From the NCBI RefSeq assembly GCF_000718005.1, contig NZ_JODV01000005.1: a DNA stretch of 64,000 nucleotides; one strand, given 5' to 3'. This stretch comes from Actinoalloteichus_B caeruleus. Its GTDB lineage: Bacteria > Actinomycetota > Actinomycetes > Mycobacteriales > Pseudonocardiaceae. Every line of letters starts with the position of its first letter. The first letter of the stretch is position 1. The notes below the pieces were generated by a model. The model was not told where the DNA came from, did not search any database, and saw only the letters and a program-made list of their open reading frames with translations. The translations under genes and the position numbers were made by a program. Shown here piece by piece: positions 37,651 through 46,557 of the stretch.

Positions 37651-40149
37651 TCAGTTGCCCTCGCCCACCGGTGGATCGGTGGGCGGTTGGTCACCGCCGT
37701 CGTCCGGGGGTTCCGGTAGCTCGGGCTGGGTTGGCTCGGGTGCGGGCGGAGGGACCGGCGGCACGCTGGGCCCACCCTCCTCGGGCGGGGGAGCCGGGGT
37801 GCCGCCCTCGCCGGGCGGCTGATCCGTCGGACCGGGTTGCTCGGTCTCCGCCGGCGGCACGTACCCGGTGCTGACCGAGATCGTGATCGTGTCCCCGGGG
37901 AGGGCGAAGCCCCGGGGGGACTGGGTCACCACGGTGCCGCGCGGCTCGCTGCTGTTGGTCTGCGCCTCGGACACCTGGTAACCGGCCTCCTGGAGGACCG
38001 TGCGGGCCTGGGCGGCGCCCATCCCGACCACGTTGGGAACCTGGTGGTCCTCACCGCCGAACTCGAACTTGGGGTCCAGCGCGGGCAGCGGAGCCACCGG
38101 CAGGCCCTCGTGCACCCCGGTCATCGTCGCGAACCACGTTCGGGCGGGGATGCGCCCTCCGTAGATGTTGCCGTTGTCCCCGCACAGCATCGGCGGGTCG
38201 CCGTCGCAGATCCCCTGCACCGAGGTCCCGTCGCTGAAGGTGAGCACCGCGCCGGCCATCTGCGGGGTCGCGCCGATGAACCCGGCGGACATGTGGTTCT
38301 GGGTGGTGCCGGTCTTGCCGAGCATCGGCCTGTCCCAGCTCACCTGCTGGGCTGCGGCCCGCGCGGTGCCCTCCGTGTCGTCCTTGCTCATCCCCACGAA
38401 GAGCGCGTCCGCGACTTCCTTCTCTACCGCCTGCTCGCAGTCGGCCTCGGTGATCGCCACCGGGTTGCCGTGCCGGTCGAGGACCTCCTCGATCGGGGAG
38501 GGCGGGCACCACACCCCGTTGCTGGCGATCGTCGCGGCGACGTTGGACAGCTCCAGCACGCTCGTCGGGGTGAAGCCGAGGGTGAAGGCACCGATGCCCC
38601 GTTCCTTGAGGAACTCCGCCTGCGGGAGTCGCTGCTCCTCGCGCTCGGCGGTGGGGTCGATCTGGCCGCCCTGGTGGTTGATGCCGGTCATGCCCTGCCG
38701 GAGGCCGAGGCGCTCCGCCATGTCCACCACCGCGTCGAGCCCAACCCGCTCCTGCAACGCCACGAAGGAGGTGTTGGGGGACTTCGCCAGGGCGTCCTGG
38801 AGGGTCATCCGGGCCGGGTACCCGTCGTTGTCGTTGCTGACCTGGTAGGGCGCCCCGTTGTTGAAGTACACCGAGGACACGTGGGTGGTGGGCACGTCGA
38901 CCTCGTTCTGGATGCCCATGCCCGCCTCGAGGGCGGCCGCCGCCGTGAAGGTCTTGTAGATCGACCCCGCACCGAACATCGTCATGCCGCTGGGCAGCGG
39001 GTACATCGTCTGACCGGCCTCGGGGTCCAGCCCGTAGTCCCGGTTGGCCACCAGCGCACGGACCTTGTGGCCGTCGTGCCCCGGCTCCACGACCGCCATC
39101 GCGTTCGCGATGCCCTCGGTCGTCTTGGGCACCTGGTCCTCGGCCGCGCGCTTCGCCATCTCGGTGATCGAGTGGTCCAGCGTGGTCCGGATCGTGTAGC
39201 CGCCGCGCTTGAGCTGGTCCTTGGAGAAGCCGGCGCTCGCGAGGTAGTCGATGACGTACTCGCAGAAGAAGCCGTCGCTCGGCCCGGCGCCCACGCAGTC
39301 GTTCGGGGGGCGCCCCAACGGCTGCGCGAGCCCGAGGGGTTCCCGTTTCGCCTCCTCGGCGGCCTCCTCGGAGATGTGCCCCTGCTCCGCCATCAGCCCG
39401 ATGACGATGTTGCGCCGCCGCTTCGCCTCCTCCGGGTTGCGTTCGGGGTTCAACGAGCCGGGGCTGTTGACGATCCCCGCGAGCAGGGCGGCCTGCGGAA
39501 CGGTCAACTGGTCCGCCGTCGTGTTGAAGTAGGTGCGCGCGGCGGCGCCGACGCCGTAGGTCTGGTTGCCGAAGGGCACGATGTTCAGGTAGCCGGCGAG
39601 GATCTCCTCCTTGTCGAGGTTCTGCTCCAGTTGGAGGGCGATCCGGATCTCGCGCAGCTTCCTGGCGGGGGTCTGCTCGATCGCCTTGGCCTGTTCCGCG
39701 GGGCTGTCGGCGGCGACCACGTGCACCAGGTAGTTCTTGACGTACTGCTGGGTGAGGGTGGACCCGCCCTGCGCGATGCTGCCGGACATCTGGTTCGTCA
39801 CCGCCGCGCGGAACGTGCCCCGCCAGTCGACGCCCTCGTGCTGGTAGAAGCGCTGGTCCTCCACCGCGATGATGGCCGCCTTCATGCTGTCGGCGATCTC
39901 GTGCGGCTCCACCAGCACCCGGTACTGGTCGAACAGGTAGGCGATGGGGTCGCCCTCGGAGTCGGTGATCGTGCTGACCAGGGGAGGGTCCGTGGTCACG
40001 AGGTCGGCCGAGAGGCTGTCCACAGTGTCACTCGCCTGGTTGGACGCCACGCCGAGACCGCCGACGGCGGGGAACAACACCCCGGCGGCCAGTACCCCCG
40101 CGAGCACGCAGAGTCCGAAGAGCTTGAGTACGCCAGCCCGAAACCGCAC
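37651..40149 (-). CDS. ponA2: Class A penicillin-binding protein, PonA2-like, with PASTA domain
   Basis: An 832-residue bifunctional peptidoglycan synthase. After a transmembrane anchor (~10-35), the glycosyltransferase domain has EDQRFYQHEGVDW (catalytic Glu ~95), GGSTLTQQYVKN and ARKLREIRIALQLE. The transpeptidase domain has SIYK (serine ~395), SPNTS (SxN) and GKTGTT (~610). One PASTA repeat (PNVVGMGAAQARTVLQEAGY, ~700-765) and a Pro/Gly tail follow. This is the architecture of mycobacterial PonA2, and the neighbours (metallophosphoesterase, WhiB, ArsA-like ATPases) match. The GTG at 40149 is chosen over an in-frame GTG at 40206 because TACGCT ends 6 nt upstream. Confidence 0.93.
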   Translation of the reverse strand: MRFRAGVLKLFGLCVLAGVLAAGVLFPAVGGLGVASNQASDTVDSLSADLVTTDPPLVSTITDSEGDPIAYLFDQYRVLVEPHEIADSMKAAIIAVEDQRFYQHEGVDWRGTFRAAVTNQMSGSIAQGGSTLTQQYVKNYLVHVVAADSPAEQAKAIEQTPARKLREIRIALQLEQNLDKEEILAGYLNIVPFGNQTYGVGAAARTYFNTTADQLTVPQAALLAGIVNSPGSLNPERNPEEAKRRRNIVIGLMAEQGHISEEAAEEAKREPLGLAQPLGRPPNDCVGAGPSDGFFCEYVIDYLASAGFSKDQLKRGGYTIRTTLDHSITEMAKRAAEDQVPKTTEGIANAMAVVEPGHDGHKVRALVANRDYGLDPEAGQTMYPLPSGMTMFGAGSIYKTFTAAAALEAGMGIQNEVDVPTTHVSSVYFNNGAPYQVSNDNDGYPARMTLQDALAKSPNTSFVALQERVGLDAVVDMAERLGLRQGMTGINHQGGQIDPTAEREEQRLPQAEFLKERGIGAFTLGFTPTSVLELSNVAATIASNGVWCPPSPIEEVLDRHGNPVAITEADCEQAVEKEVADALFVGMSKDDTEGTARAAAQQVSWDRPMLGKTGTTQNHMSAGFIGATPQMAGAVLTFSDGTSVQGICDGDPPMLCGDNGNIYGGRIPARTWFATMTGVHEGLPVAPLPALDPKFEFGGEDHQVPNVVGMGAAQARTVLQEAGYQVSEAQTNSSEPRGTVVTQSPRGFALPGDTITISVSTGYVPPAETEQPGPTDQPPGEGGTPAPPPEEGGPSVPPVPPPAPEPTQPELPEPPDDGGDQPPTDPPVGEGN

Positions 40150-40155
40150 CCGCTC

Positions 40156-40161
40156 AGCGTA
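40156..40161 (-). promoter_or_regulatory. -10 box, leaderless ponA2
   Basis: TACGCT on the minus strand, 6 nt before the GTG at 40149. It decides the ponA2 start. Confidence 0.55.
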
Positions 40162-40276
40162 CGTCCGGGGTGGCGCCCGTATAACGACGAAGTGAGGTAG
40201 CACCACTCGAAATGATGACTAAGGGTTGCGAAACGGGTGACAGACCGTAATGTTTGTCATACCCGGTGAAATTGAT

Positions 40277-40302
40277 GGAACCAATCTGCTCTACAGTCCG
40301 TC
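40277..40302 (+). promoter_or_regulatory. Possible ECF-sigma promoter for the whiB gene
   Basis: GGAACC (40277-40282)-N16-CGTC (40299-40302) fits the GGAAC/CGTC type recognised by many actinobacterial ECF sigma factors. It points towards the whiB gene, 110 nt away. Spacing and both motifs match, but no cognate sigma factor is in the window. Confidence 0.4.
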
Positions 40303-40411
40303 AAGGTCTCACGACAAGGTAAGACAGGGCGTTCCATCGGAACGGAATGTCACTGACCGCGGGTGCCGGGGGGGCACCTGGTGAGTCGGAAGACACAAGG
40401 AGCTGGGGGAC

Positions 40412-40711
40412 ATGATGTTCATCCAGGGGGATTGGCGGGTTCGAGCGGCCTGCCGTGACGAGGACCCTGAGCAGTTGTTCGTCCGAGGAGCGGAACAGCG
40501 CAAGGCCAAGGTGGTCTGCATTGGCTGTCCGGTTCGTACCGAGTGTCTGGCCGAGGCGCTGGACAACCGCATCGAGTTCGGTGTCTGGGGCGGGATGACC
40601 GAGCGGGAGCGGCGCGCGCTGCTCCGTCGCAGGCCGGACGTCGAGTCCTGGCGCGAGCTGTTGGAGGCCGCGCGCCGCCGCCACACCGACATCGAGTACC
40701 AGGTGTCCTGA
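40412..40711 (+). CDS. WhiB-family [4Fe-4S] regulator, WhiB4-like
   Basis: A 99-residue redox-sensing transcription factor. The four iron-sulfur cysteines are at residues 14, 36, 39 and 45 (C-x21-C-x2-C-x5-C), followed by the GVWGG turn (~58-62) and a basic C-terminus ([15 protein letters not shown]) for DNA binding. Such proteins bind sigma A region 4 or DNA. Its position next to a PonA2-like PBP and two ArsA-like ATPases corresponds to mycobacterial WhiB4, which responds to oxygen and nitric oxide and regulates redox genes. AAGGAGCTGGGG precedes the ATG; a second ATG is the next codon. Confidence 0.93.
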   Translation: MMFIQGDWRVRAACRDEDPEQLFVRGAEQRKAKVVCIGCPVRTECLAEALDNRIEFGVWGGMTERERRALLRRRPDVESWRELLEAARRRHTDIEYQVS

Positions 40712-40724
40712 CGGGACACGGTGA

Positions 40725-40759
40725 CGCCGGGCCGGCGCGACGAGGGCGTCGGCCCGGCG
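40725..40759. terminator. Hairpin after whiB
   Basis: 10-bp stem CGCCGGGCCG/CGGCCCGGCG with a 15-nt loop, 14 nt after the stop. Confidence 0.6.
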
Positions 40760-40868
40760 GCCCCGCCGAATTGCGTGATCAACCAGTTGTCCGCCCATTG
40801 GCCGGCCGTCCGGCCAAATTCCAGGCGATTCCCGATCGCTTTCGCCATTAGCGCGGGAGCGCGTGGGG

Positions 40869-42035
40869 CTAACCGGCGTCGGGCCTACTCGCGAGTCGTT
40901 CGCCGATCTCACGGAGACCCCGCATATCGTGAACATCTTTCGCGAGTGCTGGGACACCGATGATCGGCACTCCCGGATGAGCCCTGGTGAAGCGTGACAG
41001 CAACCGGAGTTCGCGGTCCGCGACCGACACCCGGTCGGCGTGCAGGCGGAGCACGGCGGCGGCGAGCGGGGCACCTCCACCGAGCTGGTCCGCCGCCGCG
41101 AGGGCGCTGGCGGCCGGCAGGTCGGTGAGCACCGGGTGGGTGCGGTTGGCGACGAGACCCGCCAACGGCATCCGCTCGGTGGCGAGCCGGTCGACGAAGT
41201 AGGAGGCCTCCCGCAGGGCATCCGGTTCCGGGGCGGCCACCACCAGGAACGCCGTGCCCGGGGAGCGCAGCATCCGGTAGGTGTGCTCCGCCCGCTCGCG
41301 GAAACCCCCGAACATGCTGTCGAAGGCCTGCACGAACGCGGAGGCGTCCGCGAGCAACTGGCCACCGACGATCGTCGAGACCGCCTTGCTGAACAGGCCG
41401 AACCCCGCGCCGACGACCCGCCGGATGCCCCGCCCGCCAGCCCTGGCCGGGCCGGCCAGCAACCGGATCAACGTGCCGTCGAGGACCGTCGACAACCGCT
41501 GCGGCGCATCGAGGAAGTCCAGTGCGGACCTGCTCGGCGGAGTGTCCACCACGATCAGGTCCCAGTCCCCCTCCGCGGCCAGCTGCCCGAGCTTCTCCAT
41601 CGCCATGTACTCCTGCGTGCCGGAGAAGGACGAGGAGATGGTCTGGTAGAAGGGGTTGGCCAGGATCTGCTCGGCGCGTTCGTCCCCCGCGTGGGCCAAC
41701 ACCATGTCGTCGAAGGTCCGGCGCATGTCGAGCATCATCGCGTGCAGCTCGCCGGCCGGTTCCTCCTCGGCGAACTCGACCCGACGAGGCTGGTTGCCCA
41801 GCTCCCGGAGCCCCAGCGCCTGTGCCAGGCGTCGGGCCGGGTCGATCGTCAGCACGACCGTCCTCCTGCCGAGGCGCGCGGCACGCAACCCGAGCGCGGC
41901 CGCGGTCGTCGTCTTGCCGACGCCACCCGAACCGCAGCACACCACGATCTCGGTCCTCGGGCTGGCCAACAACCCGTCGACGTCGAGCGCGGCCGGCCGA
42001 CGACGGCTCCCGGCCGCTGGTCCCGGTGCCGTCAT
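40869..42035 (-). CDS. ArsA-like ATPase, second of a pair
   Basis: A 388-residue deviant Walker ATPase of the ArsA/GET3 (SIMIBI) class. The P-loop [17 protein letters not shown] (~residue 35-51, with the signature lysine GKT), switch I TIDPARRL and switch [18 protein letters not shown] are all intact. A single ~390-residue unit acts as a dimer in this family, here probably with the neighbouring ATPase. The ATG at 42035 overlaps the stop of the upstream ATPase gene (ATGA), so the two are translationally coupled. The mycobacterial counterparts Rv3679/Rv3680 have been linked to stress tolerance; no arsenite pump is adjacent. Confidence 0.9.
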   Translation of the reverse strand: MTAPGPAAGSRRRPAALDVDGLLASPRTEIVVCCGSGGVGKTTTAAALGLRAARLGRRTVVLTIDPARRLAQALGLRELGNQPRRVEFAEEEPAGELHAMMLDMRRTFDDMVLAHAGDERAEQILANPFYQTISSSFSGTQEYMAMEKLGQLAAEGDWDLIVVDTPPSRSALDFLDAPQRLSTVLDGTLIRLLAGPARAGGRGIRRVVGAGFGLFSKAVSTIVGGQLLADASAFVQAFDSMFGGFRERAEHTYRMLRSPGTAFLVVAAPEPDALREASYFVDRLATERMPLAGLVANRTHPVLTDLPAASALAAADQLGGGAPLAAAVLRLHADRVSVADRELRLLSRFTRAHPGVPIIGVPALAKDVHDMRGLREIGERLASRPDAG

Positions 42036-43036
42036 CGCAGGCCCTGGTCGCGCATGGTCTCGGCGAGCTCGTACAGCGAGGCGAGGTCGACGCCCTCGGT
42101 CAGCTCCGGCAGTTCCAGCAACGGCAGGTCGAGCTGGCGGAGGTGCCGCCACGCCTCCTGTTCGGACCGCACCCGCAGGGCGTGCTCCACCGTCTCACCG
42201 ACGAGCCCGTCCAACTGGTCGTCGGTGAGGGCGAGACCGGCCGACTCCAGCCCGGCCCGAACGCGGGCCTCGTCGAGACGGCCGTCCGCCGCCGCGGCCA
42301 CCGACCGGGCCGGCAGCCGGTTCGGGCTGATCCGGTTCACCACGACGGCGCCGGGGCGCAGGTCGGCGGCATCCAGTTCCTCCACGGCCTCGACCGCCTC
42401 CTGCGCCGGCAGCTCCTCCAAGGTGGTCACCAGGTGCACCGCGGTGTCGCCCGAGTGCAGGAGCCGCACCACCCCCTCGCTCTGGGCCCGGATCGGACCG
42501 ACCTTCGCGAGGTCGACCATCGCCCGCGTGACGTCGAGGAACCGCACGATGCGGCCGGTGGGTGGCGCGTCCACCACGACCGCGTCGTAGACGTGCCGTC
42601 CCCGCTGGTCGGTGCGGCCGACGCACTCCTTGATCTTGCCTGTCAGCAGCACGTCCCGCAGACCGGGAGCGAGGGTGGTGGCGAACTCGATCGCTCCCAT
42701 CCGGCGCAGCGTCCGCCCGGCGAAGCCGAGGTTGTAGAACATGTCGAGGTACTCCAGCAGCGCGGCCTCGGCGTCCACGGCCAACGCGCGGACCTCACCA
42801 CCGCCCGGTGCGAGCGCGAGCCGCTCCTCGGAGTAGGGGAGCGGCGCGGTGTCGAAGAGCTGGGCGATCCCCTGCCGCCCCTCGACCTCCACGAGCAGTA
42901 CCCGACGGCCCCCGTTGGCCAGCGCGAGCGCCACCGCGGCGGCGACCGTCGACTTCCCGGTGCCACCCTTACCCGTGACCACGTGCAGCCGGACCCGCGC
43001 GAGCTGCTCGGTCCATCCGGAGCTTGAGGCCCTCAC
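42032..43036 (-). CDS. ArsA-like ATPase, first of a pair
   Basis: A 334-residue companion ATPase. P-loop [19 protein letters not shown] at ~19-37, [15 protein letters not shown] (switch I) and [17 protein letters not shown] (switch II, ~165) show an intact nucleotide site. The GKGGTGKS signature is closer to classical ArsA/GET3 than that of the partner. No membrane or tail-anchor receptor is nearby. The GTG start follows TAGGCT by 6 nt, giving a leaderless bicistronic mRNA for the pair. Confidence 0.9.
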   Translation of the reverse strand: MRASSSGWTEQLARVRLHVVTGKGGTGKSTVAAAVALALANGGRRVLLVEVEGRQGIAQLFDTAPLPYSEERLALAPGGGEVRALAVDAEAALLEYLDMFYNLGFAGRTLRRMGAIEFATTLAPGLRDVLLTGKIKECVGRTDQRGRHVYDAVVVDAPPTGRIVRFLDVTRAMVDLAKVGPIRAQSEGVVRLLHSGDTAVHLVTTLEELPAQEAVEAVEELDAADLRPGAVVVNRISPNRLPARSVAAAADGRLDEARVRAGLESAGLALTDDQLDGLVGETVEHALRVRSEQEAWRHLRQLDLPLLELPELTEGVDLASLYELAETMRDQGLR

Positions 43037-43042
43037 ACGGTC

Positions 43043-43048
43043 AGCCTA
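43043..43048 (-). promoter_or_regulatory. -10 box of the ArsA-like pair
   Basis: TAGGCT on the minus strand, 6 nt before the GTG at 43036. Confidence 0.55.
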
Positions 43049-43125
43049 AACGCCACGACACGGTCCGGCTCCCGTGCAGTGCCACCACTCCTCCCACCCG
43101 GGTACCGGGCGAGCCGGGACACGGG

Positions 43126-43377
43126 TCAGTCCACCATCGTCAGCACGGCCACGGCGATGCCCGCGGCCGCCACCAGCCCCCAGGCCACGGTCGAGGGAAG
43201 CCACAACGCCACGCAGAGGATCGCCACCACCAGCACCGCCGAGGCGATGGCGCCGTTGCGGACCACGTCCCCGCGCGACCGTCCCTTGCGGTCCCTGGCC
43301 TGCGCCATCACCACGAGCACCAGGATGCCGCCGAACAGCACCAGCAGGGCGGTGGCCGCCATCCGCCAGATCTCCAC
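43126..43377 (-). CDS. Small membrane protein
   Basis: An 83-residue protein with two or three hydrophobic helices (MAATALLVLFGGILVLVVMA, then AIASAVLVVAILCVALWL and AWGLVAAAGIAVAVLTMV) separated by a basic loop (QARDRKGRSRGDVV). No catalytic motif. The GTG start follows TAATGT by 6 nt, a leaderless layout that supports it as a real gene. Function unknown; divergent from the DUF4177 gene. Confidence 0.75.
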   Translation of the reverse strand: MEIWRMAATALLVLFGGILVLVVMAQARDRKGRSRGDVVRNGAIASAVLVVAILCVALWLPSTVAWGLVAAAGIAVAVLTMVD

Positions 43378-43383
43378 CCAGCC

Positions 43384-43389
43384 ACATTA
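43384..43389 (-). promoter_or_regulatory. -10 box, leaderless small membrane protein
   Basis: TAATGT on the minus strand, 6 nt before the GTG at 43377. Confidence 0.55.
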
Positions 43390-43477
43390 CCGACTCGATC
43401 CCATCACTCGGTCCCGCCGAACGGTGGTCGGGGAGTCCCCATCCGTGGGACGCGGACGGTGGCCCTTCCGTTACGAC

Positions 43478-43483
43478 TACCCT
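43478..43483 (+). promoter_or_regulatory. -10 box, leaderless DUF4177 operon
   Basis: TACCCT, 7 nt before the ATG at 43491. Confidence 0.55.
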
Positions 43484-43490
43484 CCGACAC

Positions 43491-43646
43491 ATGACCAAGT
43501 GGGAGTACGCCACGGTGCCGTTGTTGATCCATGCCACCAAGCAGATCCTCGACCAGTGGGGCGAGGACGGTTGGGAGTTGGTCACGGTGCTGCCGGGGCC
43601 GACCGGTGAGCAGCTGGTCGCCTACCTCAAGCGTCCCAAGGGCTGA
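43491..43646 (+). CDS. DUF4177 small protein
   Basis: A 51-residue protein, MTKWEYATVPLLIHATKQIL at the start and DGWELVTVLPG in the middle, the pattern of the DUF4177 family (KWEY...LN..G..GWELV). These small alpha/beta proteins have no assigned function. The same gene lies next to RidA and the ArsA-like pair in mycobacteria (Rv3678A). It starts a plus-strand operon running to 46538 and is probably leaderless. Confidence 0.82.
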   Translation: MTKWEYATVPLLIHATKQILDQWGEDGWELVTVLPGPTGEQLVAYLKRPKG

Positions 43647-43656
43647 GCGCGGAGAG

Positions 43657-44130
43657 ATGAGTGAGGACATGAGGCCTTCCTGGACCCAGCGAATCCAAGA
43701 GATCGGGGTGTCGCTGCCCGCGGTCGCCGCGCCGGTGGCCGCCTACGTGCCAGCGATCCGCACCGGCTCCCTCGTCTACACCTCCGGTCAGGTACCGATC
43801 GTCGACGGGGCGCTCGCCGCCACCGGAAAGGTCGGGGGCGACGTCAGCCCGGAGGAAGCCAAGCAGCACGCCAGAACCTGCGCCCTCAACGCCCTCGCGG
43901 CGGTCGACGCCCTCGTCGGGCTGGACTCGGTGGTCCGGATCGTCAAGGTCGTCGGCTTCGTCGCCTCCGCTGACGGGTTCACCGGCCAGCCCGCCGTGAT
44001 CAACGGTGCCTCCGAGCTGTTCGGCGAGATCTTCGGCGAGGCCGGCCAGCACGCCAGGTCGGCCGTCGGGGTGTCCGAGCTGCCGCTGGGCGCCCCGGTC
44101 GAGGTCGAGATCATCGTCGAGGTCGACTGA
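43657..44130 (+). CDS. RidA/YjgF-family protein
   Basis: A 157-residue enamine/imine deaminase-fold protein. The RidA pattern is visible: YVPAIRTGSLVYTSGQVPIVDG near residue 25-46 and the C-terminal ARSAVGVSELPLGAPVEVEIIVEV, in which the arginine and the acidic residue form the active site. It would hydrolyse reactive enamine intermediates released by PLP enzymes. The N-terminus is longer than in short RidA proteins, as in the mycobacterial Rv3678c. The ATG has GCGCGGAGAG upstream. It is 10 bp after the DUF4177 gene. Confidence 0.9.
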   Translation: MSEDMRPSWTQRIQEIGVSLPAVAAPVAAYVPAIRTGSLVYTSGQVPIVDGALAATGKVGGDVSPEEAKQHARTCALNALAAVDALVGLDSVVRIVKVVGFVASADGFTGQPAVINGASELFGEIFGEAGQHARSAVGVSELPLGAPVEVEIIVEVD

Positions 44131-44143
44131 ACGGGGTTGCACG

Positions 44144-44782
44144 ATGGGGCGCGACATGCGGGATCTCCGCCACGAACTGCTGCTCAGGTTGGCCGGGCGA
44201 CTGCCCGACCGACAGCTCTGGCGGTTCCGCGACTGGCTGGCCGGTGACGCCGACGCGGTACTCGCCAGGACGCTGCCCCGCGCGCTGGCGCACGGCAGGC
44301 TGGGACTGACCGACCACGAGCACGAGCTCCTCGCCGAGGGTTTCCTGCCCGCCGGTGCCGACCCCGTGCTCGTGGCCGCCATCCCGGCCCTCGCCGAGGA
44401 GCCAGAACCCGCGCACGTCTTCGGGGTCTCCCCGGCGGCCGTCAGCGACGTGCCGGTGGAGGTCCCCCACGGAGCGGACTCGACGCCGGTGGTTCTCGGA
44501 GCCATGCTCCGCGGCCGCCCCGGCGTCCGCGAGGTCCGGTTCGCCTGGCGGGCACCCGTCACGGGCGGCCCACCCCGGCGAGTGCTCCTCGTGAGCGCCG
44601 AGACCGGACGGATCGGCCTGACCGCCGAGTTGCAGCGCGTGTTGCGGGCACTCGGCGAACGCGAACCGCGTGTCGAGGTCGTCCCTCCGTCGATGACCCT
44701 GACCGCCTACCACCGGGCCGCCTGGGTCGGGTCAGAACCGGTGGTCACCGGCCTGAACCACGGGCAGTTAGCCCACGTCTGA
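44144..44782 (+). CDS. Unknown protein, first of a paralogous pair
   Basis: A 212-residue cytosolic protein of a family I do not recognise. The N-terminal half is helical (HELLLRLAGRLPDRQLWRFR, DWLAGDADAVLARTLPRAL), the C-terminal half beta/alpha (VREVRFAWR, RRVLLVSAE, LQRVLRALGEREPRVEVVPP). It ends with LTAYHRAAWVG then LNHG. The same order appears in the next gene (LLLGLAGRI, LRCAWRV, QRVVVVEST, EYQRAAS, LNGH), so the two are tandem paralogues. The ATG lacks a strong ribosome-binding site and is 13 nt after the RidA stop. No enzyme motif or membrane helix is seen. Confidence 0.7.
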   Translation: MGRDMRDLRHELLLRLAGRLPDRQLWRFRDWLAGDADAVLARTLPRALAHGRLGLTDHEHELLAEGFLPAGADPVLVAAIPALAEEPEPAHVFGVSPAAVSDVPVEVPHGADSTPVVLGAMLRGRPGVREVRFAWRAPVTGGPPRRVLLVSAETGRIGLTAELQRVLRALGEREPRVEVVPPSMTLTAYHRAAWVGSEPVVTGLNHGQLAHV

Positions 44783-44831
44783 GCTTGCTTGACGCCCGTC
44801 CGCCGGCGGCGGGTCGGAAGGAGAGAACGGC

Positions 44832-46538
44832 ATGGCGGAGGCCACGCGGAACGGCGACGACCAGGACCGTCGCGTCCCGACTCGACTGCACGACCTGCTG
44901 CTGGGGCTCGCGGGGAGGATCGACGACGAGTCGCTGACGGACGCCAGGGAGTTCCTGGCGCTCGCCGAACCGGACCAGGCCGCGGAACTGGTCGTCGGCG
45001 CCCTGGTCGCCGGTGACGTCGCACTGCCAGCCGCGACCAGGGCCGAGCTGGCGGACCTGCTGGTCGAGGTGCGGTCGGACGCCGCGCTGGCCGACAGGGT
45101 GCGGGAGCTGGGCGACGAAGGGGTCGGTGCCCACCGGTTCGTCCAGGACAACGCCCCGGAACGCGGGGTCGGGCAGGCCGTCGCCGGCCTCGGCCGTCGG
45201 TTGTCGGCGGTGAGTTCCCTGCGATGCGCCTGGCGGGTCACACCGGCCGGGGCCGCGCCGATGGGTACTCCGCAACGGGTCGTGGTCGTCGAGTCCACCG
45301 ACGCGGCCGTCGCCCCCGCCACCGCGTTCCAGGTCGCGCGGGCACTCGACGCGGCGGACCTGCCCGCGACCGTCGAGGTCCTGTTACCAGGAAGGCCGGT
45401 CCCCGAGTACCAGCGGGCCGCCTCGGACGCCGGGGTCCTCGTCGACCTGAACGGTCACGCGCGTCCCGGCCCCGACGGTGGGCGCGAACCCGAGCGGGGC
45501 GCTCCGCCGGGCCCCGACCGCGAGCGGCCCCCGGCTGAGCGCGAGGCCGGCGGCACCCGCACCACCACCGACGAGGAGCCGGCCCCCGCCGAGGCGCACG
45601 CCGGTCGTCGACGGCGACCGGACTCCGAGGAGGCGGCCCCTGCTGGCCGGAAGGACGACCAGGGCGTCGCGGGTGAGCCACCACAACCGGAGGCGGCCCC
45701 TTCCGCGCCCCGGTCTCCACGACGCGGCCCGGACACCGCGCCGTCCGGCGCGGACCAGCAGGTCACCGAGCCCGTGGGCGAGGTGGTCGCGGAGGACCGT
45801 CGCCCGCCCCGCCCACCCCGAGGGCGTCGCTACCCGGCCACCACGGTCCCCGAGGCGACACCGGAACTGTCCGACGAGGACGTTCCGGGAGAGGCGGACA
45901 CCCCGGAACGGGCCGCCCCGAGGCTCGCCGAGAACGTCCGGGTGCTCCGACCGGCCAGGGACGGCTCCGGGCGAACGCCGTCCAGGGGCCGGGGAGGTCG
46001 CCCCGGGGACGAGGCCACCGACCAGGAGGGCTCCACGGCCGCGAACGAGAGGACGCCGGCCCCGGAGCAGCCCGCTCGCCGCCCCGAGCGGGCGAGCCGG
46101 CCCGCGCCCCGGCCGGAGGACGTCGGCCCGGTCCGCCCCGATACCGACCCAGCCCCCGACCACGGGCAGGCGCAGGCCGCGACTCCCGTGTCCAGCGGCC
46201 AGCCCCGCGCCGCCGCCGGTGCGCCGACCGCCGACCGGGCGGTGCCGGGCCCGGAACGGCCTCCGGGGGACGAGGGCAAGCTGAACGGCAGGGAACGGGA
46301 CCTCCTCCGGCAGCTGCACGAGGAACTGGCCGAACGGGACCACGAGGGCACGGCGACGGGCCAGCCGAGTTCGGAGGCCGCGCGAACCCCCGCGCCCAGG
46401 CGCGCGGTGTCCGCGCCGAGCAACGTCGAACAGACCGGGCCCATCAGCCGCCTTTCCGCCAGTGCTGGTGGCCACCCCACCTCTGGGCCACAACGGCCCT
46501 ACACCAACGGGCATCCACCGTTCCCGCCGACCGCCTGA
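44832..46538 (+). CDS. Unknown protein with long disordered tail, second paralogue
   Basis: A 568-residue protein. Residues 1-210 align with the preceding protein (LHDLLLGLAGRIDDESLTDA, VSSLRCAWRV, QRVVVVESTDA, EYQRAASDAGV). From about residue 210 to the end it is a low-complexity region rich in Pro, Arg, Glu, Ala and Gly with no hydrophobic core, interrupted by the short predicted helix NGRERDLLRQLHEELAERDHE (~490-510), which may be a binding motif. The domain plus disordered tail suggests an adaptor or scaffold. The ATG follows GGAAGGAGAG. Neither catalytic residues nor membrane helices are seen. Confidence 0.75.
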   Translation: MAEATRNGDDQDRRVPTRLHDLLLGLAGRIDDESLTDAREFLALAEPDQAAELVVGALVAGDVALPAATRAELADLLVEVRSDAALADRVRELGDEGVGAHRFVQDNAPERGVGQAVAGLGRRLSAVSSLRCAWRVTPAGAAPMGTPQRVVVVESTDAAVAPATAFQVARALDAADLPATVEVLLPGRPVPEYQRAASDAGVLVDLNGHARPGPDGGREPERGAPPGPDRERPPAEREAGGTRTTTDEEPAPAEAHAGRRRRPDSEEAAPAGRKDDQGVAGEPPQPEAAPSAPRSPRRGPDTAPSGADQQVTEPVGEVVAEDRRPPRPPRGRRYPATTVPEATPELSDEDVPGEADTPERAAPRLAENVRVLRPARDGSGRTPSRGRGGRPGDEATDQEGSTAANERTPAPEQPARRPERASRPAPRPEDVGPVRPDTDPAPDHGQAQAATPVSSGQPRAAAGAPTADRAVPGPERPPGDEGKLNGRERDLLRQLHEELAERDHEGTATGQPSSEAARTPAPRRAVSAPSNVEQTGPISRLSASAGGHPTSGPQRPYTNGHPPFPPTA

Positions 46539-46557
46539 GCAGCCGGCGGAGCGGCCG

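Noticed and set aside
37837..40200. 787-codon plus-strand frame antisense to ponA2
   Set aside because: The ponA2 product has all catalytic motifs in the other strand; this frame is a compositional shadow.
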